Position numbers and translations under genes: made by a program
Source: Polymyxa betae
Taxonomy: Eukaryota > Endomyxa > Phytomyxea > Plasmodiophorida > Plasmodiophoridae
Reading direction: 5' to 3'
DNA: 42,314 nucleotides
NCBI GenBank assembly: GCA_003693705.1
Contig: RBZT01000854.1
Span: 1-42,314 of the forward strand
In this document: positions 33,284 through 42,305 of the stretch, piece by piece
Numbering within the stretch: position 1 is the first letter of the stretch
How the letters are laid out: every line of letters begins with the position of its first letter
Notes under the pieces: model-generated
Databases searched by the model: none
Seen by the model: the letters and a program-made list of their open reading frames with translations, nothing else
What the model was told of the DNA's origin: nothing

Positions 33284-35338
33284 ATTCTATGGCTCTAATT
33301 TAGGCATATCTGGCTATTAATCAACTCCGATGAATTTCTGGATTATTAAGGGCTTGAATACGCAGATAACTAAATCACACGAATCTTCGTTATATCTTTA
33401 TGCAATCGTCTCAAGCTTGAACAACAGAAAAGCTTTTGATGATTCTTTGCTTACAAATGTGCTTACGGTAAGTACTCTTGCTTACCAATCAAGTTGTCGC
33501 TTGGCATCATTGCCAATGATAGGCTCCGATGAATGAGGTGGCCATCGTCATTTTTGGCAATTATGTTTCCAACTTGGTCGTTTCTGGTACATAACTGCGA
33601 TACTGAACCAAAAATGAATCGTCATTTCTCTCCCTTGAATTCCTGAATTTCAATCTTGCTGTGAATGGGACATTCATAATTGTCTTTTGAATTCGCTATC
33701 GGTGATTGATTTTGTTTTCTAGTTTTGAGGAGTCGAATCTTTTGTCGCGTTGTTCTCTTAATTTCCTAATCCAATACGTCATCATGCACTGACTCAAGTG
33801 GTCTCTCAGTTTCGATTGAATGGCTCGGATCCGAAGATGACATGAGGGGACTCTTAATATGTCAAAAGAGATACGAACGATGGTGAGAACTCAAGCAACA
33901 AAAGATGACGTTGTGTAATACAACGAATAGTGGGACTTGCCTCCGTGACTGTCGGCTATGAGTGAAGGGGCTGCGGAGGCTGTTCTTTGATATCTGCTTT
34001 AACAATGTTGAAGGCCAACGATGCATTCATGATCGTGCCTGTAAATACTATGCCAATTCTGGCCACATCGTGAGAGGCTGCTCGATATCCAGTCACTAAT
34101 CGCGACGCGTCGTCACTGACATGGTCATCGGCGTTCGGCGACAACTGGTAATAAAGGCAAGCCATAACAAATCCACTAAAAGGTACACCATTCTTAGATA
34201 GCTTGTCTATGGGCTCAAGCGAGCGCGCGTCACACCCATCAGTCGGAGATCACATCTTCTTGGCAGTGCCCTGTAAATGCAGGAGAGTGCAGGAAGCCAG
34301 GAACCCACCAAGTTTTGATTGACTCCAGAATCCGGGCGAACTTTATCGTCAACAACTTTACAATCACCAAACAAATCGTATTAGAGCAATTAAAAGCGCC
34401 CATCCCTGCTCGGGATGAGGACAGATTGCTAATTTTCAGAGTCTCTTGAGAACTCAGATGGTAACTGTCAGGGCCAGCGGAAACCGGGCATCGTTATATG
34501 GCACCATGTTCGTGATCGATTCATCAATGAATTCTGTTAACTTGGGTATGAAAAGGCTTCGCTCAGTCAACAAGGACATGTTCTAGAAAATGGAACAGGT
34601 GCTTTCCCATCCCAACTCGTGAGCCGGCGGTCCATGAGGTCTATCCACCCTTTGGAAGTCCCCGAAAAGAGTGATGGAACTCTTCTACGACTTCAAGTGT
34701 TTGCGCTGGTGCTCGAGAGAGGACACGCCGACAATCAGCCAAAGCATCGCTCCTTGACTGCCCGAGAATTCTGAGAATTGGATCCGATACAACTTCCAAT
34801 CTCATGATTAACAGCCTATCGGTTAAAGAGGGCCCCGCTTTAACAAATTACAATAACGCAATGCCTTACAATGATTTTTCGCCACTCCTGCTCACCATGT
34901 GGTGGCTACGCCTACGAACAAGGGAGGGAGACCGAGGATAAGCGGCAGTAAAAGCAATGATCTGTATTAGATCGGGTTCGGTTGGATATTGGAAAGACTG
35001 GGAAAGAAAGAAGCAATAAAATAAAAAATAGTGGAAATATGAGTGCTAGATGTCGGTCCCGACACAACACTAGGTGCCTCGGTCCGGTTTGTAGAGTAGG
35101 ACGGTTGCCTGAAACCTTGTATGGTTATAGTGTGTTGCAAATTATTTCTTTAATAGAAAGAATTATCAGAGCTTGGAAAGAGCTTGGTTGAAGTGCGTGG
35201 CGTCTACGTTTTGGGCGTCTCCTTATTGAGTAGCTTTGACTGTGGAGCGCATTTTCCGTCCCCTTAACTTTCAGGAGGTCGCCGATCTCCTTTTCAAAAA
35301 GGAGATAAAACGCCGTCATTTCGGAACGCAAAAAGGAG
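33284..35338. other. No gene recognised
   Basis: About 2 kb with only short frames. A 69-aa minus frame (34165-33956, with VARIGIVFTGTIMNASLAFN) is the least unlikely but has no neighbour or motif support. A clear boundary for the Harbinger-type element that starts its transposase at 35339 was not found on this side. Confidence 0.4.
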
Positions 35339-36576
35339 ATGGTTCTCTTTGAAGAAGTCGACGATGTTTTGTCATCGGATTCGGAAGATGACGTTGTTAT
35401 TTTCCACGTTATTCTTGGTAGTCTCCAAGCGCCAATGACCATACTCCTGGCAGATGGACGACGATCGAAAAGGGCTAGAAACGAGCGATTGACTTTCCGG
35501 AACTGAATATGGGAGCAAGTTTATTCTTCCAGTGGTGATGGCTGGTTTCATGCTAATCTGCGAGTGAATCGTTTCTCGTTTCAATATTTTGCTGCCGATA
35601 GAATCAGTACCATCCGAACTCGGCATCAGCTTGATTACAGCTACGAACGCTCGCGTAGATTACCAAATGAAGCTTGCAATGACATTGGCCTACCTTGCAC
35701 AGTCTTCTGGGTTTCAGACGACTGTTAGCCTCTTCGGAGTGGCGAAAGCACAGCTGTTGTCCTGATTAACAACATAATGGATGTCTTAGAACGATCGCGG
35801 GCAGTATTATTAAAGTGAGAGCGAATTCGGTCGCATTCCCTAATATTCCACTAATAAATGATACTGTAGATGCCCATGGCTGAATGGACAGCTGTAGCTG
35901 ACGGTTTCGACAAAATAAAAGGTTATCCCGAAGTAGCTGGTGCAATTGATGGGGCTCTAATAGAGGTTGAACGTCCCCAAAACGTTGAAGTTTACGTACG
36001 ATTTGCAAAGACAAAGGCTGATATCTGGACCCAAAATGCTTTGCTGTTCAATAGATGGTATTGCAGGAAAAATGTTCCTGCAATCAATATGCAGGCGATA
36101 GTCGATAGCCAGGCAAGATTTTTGGACTATTCAATGCGACCAGTATCCTGTAGCGACAAGAACCTATGGAATGTGTCAGCGGTCGGCCAGAACATCGCAC
36201 AGATTATTCCTCGAGGAATGCATCTTGTAGCCGACGCAGGTTATACTTTATCTGATGTAATGATGGTTCCATACAGCATTACAGAAGAAATGCCCAAAGA
36301 TGAATTTAGGTTCAATTACCGTTGACTCTCTCGTAATTGATAGGGTCGGGAGAAAGGGAATTTATCAACTATGAGGGAGTATCAAATATTCCAATAAAAA
36401 TGCGGACGCATTTATTAGAATGCGTTCCCACAAATTTGTTTTGGCATATGGAGTTTCGCTATTGAGCCGGTGCAAAAGCTACGGACGGAATTTGCGGAAG
36501 AGTTGCTAGGGTTTCGGGTCAATAGGCTACGTCTCTCGCTCTCTGCTGCTGAATCTGCTTGAATCACGCCTTTGAA

Positions 36577-36905
36577 ATGGACTCATGCGCTGTCTGTCGT
36601 AACGCCATGCAATCATCTCATAGGTGACGTCTTAGAGAACGGCATTGGGATATGTTATCACAATTGATTCGAGTACTAGATGTCCGGACTGTCGACGTTC
36701 TGTCCATGCTTTTTGCGGACTTCCAGTCGGAGAGGAAGGTCATGGGCAACAAGTTTGGTGCTCAAAAGAAGGCACATGTGATTTAGCTTGCAGCGATTCC
36801 ACTGATTTCGAAATGTCTACTACGTCAGTGGATTCCAGTGATGTCTTTCCTGAAAACAACCGGAGCTTATCTATTCTGTCGCTGACACCACAGCATGCCA
36901 TCTGA
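36577..36905 (+). pseudogene. Cys-rich zinc-finger frame in the pogo element
   Basis: MDSCAVCRNAMQSSHR from the ATG at 36577 is followed, in a second frame from about 36645, by GYVITIDSSTRCPDCRRSVH and AFCGLPVGEEGHG, then VWCSKEGTC and a Ser-rich tail. The pattern C-x2-C..C-x2-C..H-x2-C..C..C looks like a PHD/RING-like zinc-binding module. It lies 5' of the transposase on the same strand and may be a leader exon of it or a separate small protein. A shift or intron near 36630 is needed. The role is unknown. Confidence 0.5.
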
Positions 36906-38639
36906 AATCCGGTTCTGGGCTTACGGAACAAATTCGTTTGAGCATTTGGCGTTATCATAAAGAGAACAAACAGATGAAGCAACAGGAAATTGTTGAAAGA
37001 ACGCCACGGAGTTTCAGATTCGCTCTTTATCTAAATCTGCCGTATCGCGGATTATAAAATAAAGTTGAAGTCTGAATCTGCGAAGTCTGGGAACTTAACC
37101 TATGAGCAAGTGCAAAAAAATTTACGAACGCTCTCAACAAAAGCCGAAGTTGACGCAAACTGGTTTAGCAAAATGGGCGAGAGACACATTTAACCTGTCA
37201 AACGCACCAAGTCAATCGACAGTTTCCAGCATTGTAAGCCAGAAACGCTCCCCTGGCGCTGGATTGCCGAAAAAGGATCTGAAAAGAAAACGTGCTGTGA
37301 AGTATCCGGAACTTGATCAAGCTCTGTATGAGAGGATTCTTCGATGTCAGGAGAGCCGAGTCTGTCTCTCGTGGCAGTTGATTCGAAACAAGCCCGGAGA
37401 TTTGCGGATTTACTGGACATTCCTGAATCAAAGAAAATTTCGTTTTCTGATGGCTGGGTGGAGAAATTTCTTTCAAGAAATGGTCTCAAGAGCGTGCTCT
37501 AAAACTCCGCGGAGAAAGTGGATCGGCTGATGTTGAAGCCATTGAAGATGCCATGATAGAATTGCTCGCTACTGTACGTCATTACAATCCGGCTGACGTT
37601 TTCAATCAGAATGAGACCGGACTTTTTTACGTATGGCTCCTGATAAGACAATTGCTTCTAGACAATTGGAAGGAATGAGAAAGAACCAAACCCGGATGAC
37701 TGTTGCGCTTTGTGCAAATGATGATGGCACTAAAATCATGGACTTGTTTTTCATCGGGCATAACCAAGAGCGTTTCAAAACAAGACACGAGAACGATTAA
37801 GCCTGTATTACCGAGCGAATGGCAAGGCCTGGATGACCGCAACTTTGTTCCAAGAGTGGCTTCAAATATTTGATAAGAAAATGAGGCTGAAAGGTCGTCG
37901 GATACTTCGGTTGTTGGAAAAAGCTCCTTCTCGTGTGATCAAGAACATCTCGATGGCCAATAGTCCTCCAAACGCCACCTCACGGTTTCAGCCGATGGAC
38001 CAAGGATTATTGCAGCTGTCAAGAAAAGGTTTCGGTCGTTTCAATTGGATCATTGCTTGGTCCGATTCCATGCTGGCGAATGCGACATTAATAATGGTCG
38101 ACATCCTGCGGGCGATGAGATGGTGCAAGATCGCCTGGAGTATCATCACACCGACAACCATCAGAAACTGTTGGCATCATATCGGACTTATCGCGCGAAG
38201 TGGAGAAACGTTAATTATGCCAGTGGATGAAAACGGATCAACAATTGATGCAACACTTGTGGAAAAAACTGATCAGCTCAATGTCGACTCTCCGATCCCA
38301 TTGGACGAGTCGATCCAAATGGATGATCTCGCTGTCGATAAGTTTTTGGATGAGATTGACGATTATGACTTGGGGACGATGGTGTTTGTGGAAGGACATG
38401 AGCCCGAAGAGGATCACGTTGGGGCTGACGGCCCTGAATCAGCACAGCCTGTACCACGTATGGCATCCTACAGCTTTGATGAGAAGGTGAACGCTTGGAA
38501 AGAACTGTTCAGCGCCAATCCGGAGAAATATATTGAAGGAATGGAAGTTCTTCGACCAGCTCTGATTGATATTCAGTATGATGAGAAGCTGGACAAGCAG
38601 CAGACGCTTATACAAAGCACAATAAACCTATCAGTAAAA

Positions 38640-38795
38640 GGTGTCAAATCTTGGTGAGTCACACAGCTTTGGGGCCAAAGCTTGGCGAATCGGCCTCCTG
38701 CTGCCCGTCAGTGCCAAAGTTTGGTTCAAAGTTTAAACCCCAGTCAAAACCTGGGCCCCAACTTTGACCATGCTTTGACGTTTGGTATCACCTGT
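38640..38795. repeat. CAAAG subterminal repeats at the E3 left end
   Basis: CAGCTTTGGGG, CCAAAGCTTGG, CCAAAGTTTGG, TTCAAAGTTT, CAACTTTGACC and GCTTTGACG recur in both orientations between the terminal repeat and the partner ATG at 38851. The right end has CAAAGTTCGG and CAGCTTTGCTCGTCAAAG. This matches the E1 right end. Confidence 0.65.
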
Positions 38796-38850
38796 TTTGT
38801 AATAAACATATCATATTTCACTGTGCATATTATCGCCTGGCTTTGTAGTT

Positions 38851-39576
38851 ATGAGCGAGTCTACTGCAAGCATTGAAGAGGTATTGGTTTCGCCTCCGAT
38901 AAAGGCGAAAACCGCTGGTCGTGATACGATTACGTCCTTTAAGATCAGCGTGCTGATGTCGTCCCACGGAAACCACTATAATTCGTGGTGTTCGACCAGG
39001 AAAAAAGCTGGCAAACAAAATCCCCGAAGAGATCTGTCCTAAGGTATGAGTTCCCTGACGTGGTAATATTGGTATAGCATTTTGTAGATATATGCTGATT
39101 ACAAGAAAGACTGTCCTGATTGTACTCTATCTGAGGAGCAGCTTCGCCATTATATTCGCGTCGAAAAGTCCCAACTGCAGACCGGCAACGCGGACGATAA
39201 ATCTGGTAAGGTTGCTCTTCAGCCGGGAGACTATTTCCAAGAGGTGGTCAAGAAGTCAAACGGCCATGCGAAGCGAAATATTATAGCAGAACAAGATCGG
39301 ATTGCCAGCACGATTCCGGTGAAGAAACCGAAAGCGCAAACGCCGGTAAGCAAACCCACCAGCATTCAGCCCACAAAGGCACAGATGCTGCATACTCAAT
39401 TATTATCTATCGCCACTATGAGTGAGAATTACTCCTCGATACGCGATCCGCATCAGGAGCTTCTTCGCCACATGGCGGATTTAACTAAACTGGAGAAATT
39501 GAAACAAGTTCTCTCGTTGGGGCTGATCGAACAGGATGAATTCAACAAAAGAGCTGCTGCTCTTTTGGAAGTGTGA
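38851..39576 (+). CDS. Conserved Harbinger partner (non-Myb), E3 copy
   Basis: The best preserved copy with an intron. Exon 1 reads MSESTASIEEVLVSPP, then FKISVLMSSHGNHYNSW and CSTRKKAGKQ. One fewer A in the A4 run at 39017-39020 continues as IPEEICPK up to 39043. The intron is 44 nt (39044-39087, GTATGA..TGTAG). Exon 2: IYADYKKDCPDCTLSEEQLR, LQTGNADDKSGKVALQPGD, NGHAKRNIIAEQDRI, SIQPTKAQMLHTQLLSIATM, QELLRHMADLTKLEKLKQVL and EQDEFNKRAAALLEV, stop 39574-39576. The intron sits at the same place as in E1. The likely architecture is an N-terminal helical DNA-binding-like block, a middle DD.SGK.xLQ block, a basic HAKRN block and a C-terminal coiled coil. The function is inferred from its fixed pairing with the transposase. 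Confidence 0.8.
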
Positions 39577-39581
39577 CGCCT

Positions 39582-40232
39582 TCAATCAAATAAAACTTTT
39601 GTATTGAACCAAAGTTGGTGGCGGTCTCCAAAAGTGTCGCTCATCGGGCGACGAATCTGGACAAGTGTTCCATCGATAAACCCTATGCATCCATTGAAAC
39701 CTGTTCTCTGTGCTAGGGCTTGCCGTTCTGCTGCAGTTGGCCACCTTAACTCATCAGCCAGCGCGACGTTGATGACAGATACAACAAATATTGCATCGTC
39801 GCAGGCAGAAGACTTGGACCAATTCCAGCCATGCGCTCCAAACACGACTGTGTTATCGTGCTTTATATACAAAAGGAAGTGGAGAAGACGTTGCTGATGA
39901 TTAGGTTTCGGAATTCGCCCGAATATCCCCCTTGGCTGTCCGGTCGATCTTGCCGTTGTCGCCAAAATTGGGCATACTTTTGCGCTGAGCTCTTCAAATT
40001 CAGATGCAGTGAAATTTGTCATAACCTTGAAAAGCGATGGGTTCTTCATTAAAAGATAAAGTTGATCACGAACTCCTTCATCAGGATCGACGAATCGCTG
40101 GTCATCGTTCGTCATTTCTTCATCATCAAAGAAAACGCTAGAAGTAGCTGCTGCAGTCGATGCAGCTATCAGTACGAACATCTGCTGGTCGAGGATCTCG
40201 TTGATGGTGGAATCGCTGTCACTATCGATCAT
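39582..40232 (-). pseudogene. HARBI1-like transposase of E3, C-terminal half deleted
   Basis: From MIDSDSDSTINEILDQQMF, an Ala-rich helix, VMTNFTASEFEELSAKVC, QQRLLHFLLYIKHDNTVV and HGWNWSKSSACDDAIFVV lead to GCIGFIDGTLVQIRRP with the first Asp and HQLWFNTKVLFD, where it ends. The frame is uninterrupted and clean. The second Asp and the Glu segments (GDPGY, VEWGIGG) present in E1 and E4 are absent because the element lacks that DNA. It cannot catalyse by itself, but the N-terminal half might still bind DNA or the partner. A Met 12 codons upstream (40268) is an alternative start. Confidence 0.85.
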
Positions 40233-40964
40233 TGTTGCAATAAATAGCACCTTCAAAAACCTGGCCAAGCTTTATTATGATGTGACTGGCTGCATAGCAA
40301 AGTTCGGTCATTATAACGGAAAGCAGCAAACCTTGGTTGCCACACAGCTTTGCTCGTCAAAGATGGGTTCCTTTTACGGATAGGTTTAATGCATTCATAT
40401 TTCCACTCATAATTCAATTCCTGCGTTTCGGAACTCATAAATCAACATTTGACTGAACTCTCTCATAATTGATTTCCTGAAAAATATATTCAGATATGAG
40501 AGAATAATAATTATGTTCATACAAAATGCTCGGGAGAGAAAAAAGTATTACATATACGAGAGTATCAGTTATGAGAGAACCAGTTATGCGAGAGTCAACG
40601 GTATCTTCATTCTGTCACAAGTATTTGTGTTGAACGTGCCTTTGGGCTGCTGAAAGGGCGCTGGAGAATATTGAAACGACCCCTCAACATGAAAACGCCA
40701 GATAGAAATTAACTTACAATCGCCTCTTGCATGGTTTTACAAAATCTGGCACTTGAGGCAAAGGACTCCTTTGCTATTGAGAAGATTAGCCAACAAGACC
40801 CTTACCAAGGCTATCATATAAGATGGATCCAAGCTCGATGTGGACACCAGCAACGCGCTCTAATCAAACGAAACCAAATCAAGAGATATGTGACGGGCAT
40901 CAACACATCAGAACAATAGGCAAGCAAAAATATCAAACATTTTACTGACCGGATTTGTTAGGAC

Positions 40965-41204
40965 CTACTTTCCTAGTTTGTCTGCAATCGTATTAAGTGC
41001 AGCCAGCATCGAATGCAAAAGGATGGTCTGTTCGCTAGCTTTGGCCTGCTGATCGGACTGCAGACTTTTTATCTTCGCAAAGATTTGCCCTTCAACCGTA
41101 ACCTTGTTCGATTTTGCAGCACGAGCTGCTGCAAGCTTGGAAATTGAAGCAGCAAGGCTCGCAAATCCAGGGCCTGATGCTTTCTTTCCCTTTTGTTTTT
41201 CTTA
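40965..41204 (-). pseudogene. C-terminal part of a partner-type protein, convergent with the split transposase
   Basis: The minus frame from about 41204 has no start codon. It reads GPGFASLAASISKLAAARAA, then VTVEGQIFAKIKSLQSDQQA and SEQTILLHSMLAALNTIADK LGK, stop 40965-40967. Helical, Ala/Leu-rich and open throughout. It lies 44 bp beyond the stop of the split Harbinger transposase on the opposite strand, exactly where a partner gene is found in the other Harbinger elements. Upstream exons may be lost; a splice acceptor-like AAACAAAAG lies at its 5' edge. It does not show the E1-E4 partner blocks, so it would be a third partner type. Confidence 0.5.
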
Positions 41205-41641
41205 CATGAATTGGTTATTAGGAAACGATAATTGACCATAAGCAAAGGTCTATTTGAGGCGTCCCCCAAATATAAGCATATATAGGCGTCCCCATATTGC
41301 TTTTGACCGTTATGCTTTGGCAAAATGATTAAGATGATGGAAATGAAAACCGAAACCGACGACGAAACCGAAGACGAAATATGGGCGTGTGCCAAACGAT
41401 GACACAACTGACCTTTTCCAAATTTGATTATCTTAGAATATCTAGGCACGCGCCACCAATGCCTAAACCTAATAGATGTCATTAAAACCGCCATAGTTGA
41501 AAATTTGTGAAATTGCTTACTCTCTCTGTCTCTCTTGCTGATGGCGCATTTCAACACCTATGAAGACTTTTTGCGATTAAGAATGGATTGGATTGAATTT
41601 GGACGATAAAACTTGATGGAACGTATAATGCAAGGGTTGAA

Positions 41642-42305
41642 ATGAAAATATGGGAAATTGTCTGCCAAGAATACGTTAAAGACAAGGAGAATGCTGAAAA
41701 CACTTTACGAGAAGAACGACAAGCAAAAAGAACAATCCATGATGAATTGATGTCTAATGATGATGAAATACAAGAAATAAGAAAGCAAGTGAAAGAAATG
41801 ATGGACAAATTACCTAATGTTCCTATGAAAGGGATGACGAGACGCCAGAAAGAGATTGTCAATATGGAGATTGATAATGGAATTGATGAGATACGAAGAA
41901 AGCATCTGTATAATGTCAAGATTAATAATGAACTGAAGCAAGTGGAAAATCCAAAGAAAAGCGTGCTGAAGAAGATAGAAAAACCAAAGAAAGACTAGTT
42001 GAAGAAACTCATGGAAACGATTGTTGAAGAAGAAACCGACGATGATGATGATGATATATCTGAAAGCGAAGAAGAAGAAATACCACCAAGACGGATTACA
42101 CCAAAAAACCAGAAAAAAAACGAAATCAAAGGGAGATATTGCGCGTGAGAATAAGGAATTGAAAGACAGATTATACAATCTGGAAAAGATGATGGAGATT
42201 ATGACACTGAAATATAAAAACAAGAAGAAGAAGACAAAACAGAGTGAGAAGGTAATGAAACGTTTAAGTAATTTAATGCTAAAGGACGATAATGAAGATG
42301 ATTGA
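41642..42305 (+). pseudogene. A-rich charged coiled-coil gene of unknown kind
   Basis: Not recognised. From MKIWEIVCQEYVKDKENAEN it is a long charged helix (RKQVKEMMDKLPNVP, GMTRRQKEIVNMEIDNGIDE) to KPKKD and TAG at 41996-41998. The same frame continues LKKLMETIVEEETDDDDDD, ISESEEEEIPPRRITPK to an A8 run at 42113-42120. One fewer A moves into the frame SKGDIARENKELKDRLYNLE, then KKKKTKQSEKVMKRLSNLML and a stop at 42303-42305. Base composition is markedly A-rich on this strand, unlike the rest of the window. It could be a host protein, a viral-type insertion or a fragment of a large DNA transposon. The window ends just after it. Confidence 0.5.

Larger units (their letters stand above)
38624..40387. 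mobile_element. Harbinger element E3 (1764 bp), deletion derivative
   Basis: The ends AAACCTATCAGTAAAAGG (38624 on) and reversed AAACCTATCCGTAAAAGG (40387 back) match at 17 of 18. The flanks are AAT at 38621-38623 and 40388-40390. It contains a full partner gene (plus) and only the N-terminal half of a transposase (minus), which ends six bases past the partner's stop. It is inserted into the last codons of the pogo transposase. Confidence 0.9.
37102..40412 (+). pseudogene. pogo/Tigger transposase, catalytically altered and split by E3
   Basis: DDE_1-type transposase. The N-terminal helix-turn-helix (KLTQTGLAKWARDTFNLSN, PSQSTVSSIVS) and CENP-B-like second half (ISFSDGWVEKFLSRNG, then RGESGSAD) are clear. 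The catalytic core has VFNQNETGLFY, where the family has DETG (first Asp now Asn), then RMTVALCANDDGTKIMDLFF. GRRILRLLEKAPSR stands where the family has LLxDNAPSH (second Asp now Glu). FQPMDQGLLQ keeps the third Asp. Shifts occur near 37385, 37500, 37630 and 37800. The long frame 37833-38623 is broken by E3. Across the insertion it reads QSTMHSYFHS and stops at 40410-40412; QSTMHSYF fits the PCNA-binding PIP-box pattern Qxx(L/I/M)xx(F/Y)(F/Y). Confidence 0.8.
36319..40601. mobile_element. pogo/Tigger-type element (4283 bp, itself carrying E3)
   Basis: The left end CCGTTGACTCTCTCGTAATT (36319 on) and reversed right end CCGTTGACTCTCGCATAACT (40601 back) share the first 12 bases exactly and most of the next eight. 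The flanks are TA at 36317-36318 and 40602-40603, the target duplication of the Tc1/mariner/pogo group. TTGACTCTCG-like ends are familiar for pogo/Tigger/Jerky elements. Further CTCTCATAATTGATT words lie inside the right end (40457-40475 and near 40565). It contains a pogo transposase and a zinc-finger frame. Net length without E3 is about 2.5 kb. Confidence 0.9.
35339..40920 (+). pseudogene. Harbinger-type transposase split by a pogo insertion
   Basis: From MVLFEEVDDVLSSDSEDDVV, RLTFRN, TGA (35504-35506) and IWEQVYSSSGDGWFHANLRV, to TLAYLAQSSGFQTTVSLFG. After a shift near 35760 comes a probable 50-nt intron ending ACTGTAG at 35869. The next exon has GYPEVAGAIDGALIEVERP with the first Asp and RGMHLVADAGYTLSDVMMVP with the second, and runs to RFNY at 36318. 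The pogo element follows. The gene resumes at 40604: removing 36319-40603 recreates the Tyr codon and reads LHSVTSICVERAFGLLKG with the catalytic Glu, then TAA at 40710-40712, ASCMVLQNLALEAK and KRNQIKRYV, stop 40918-40920. The triad is complete but separated by 4.3 kb, and two nonsense codons and one shift remain. Confidence 0.85.
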
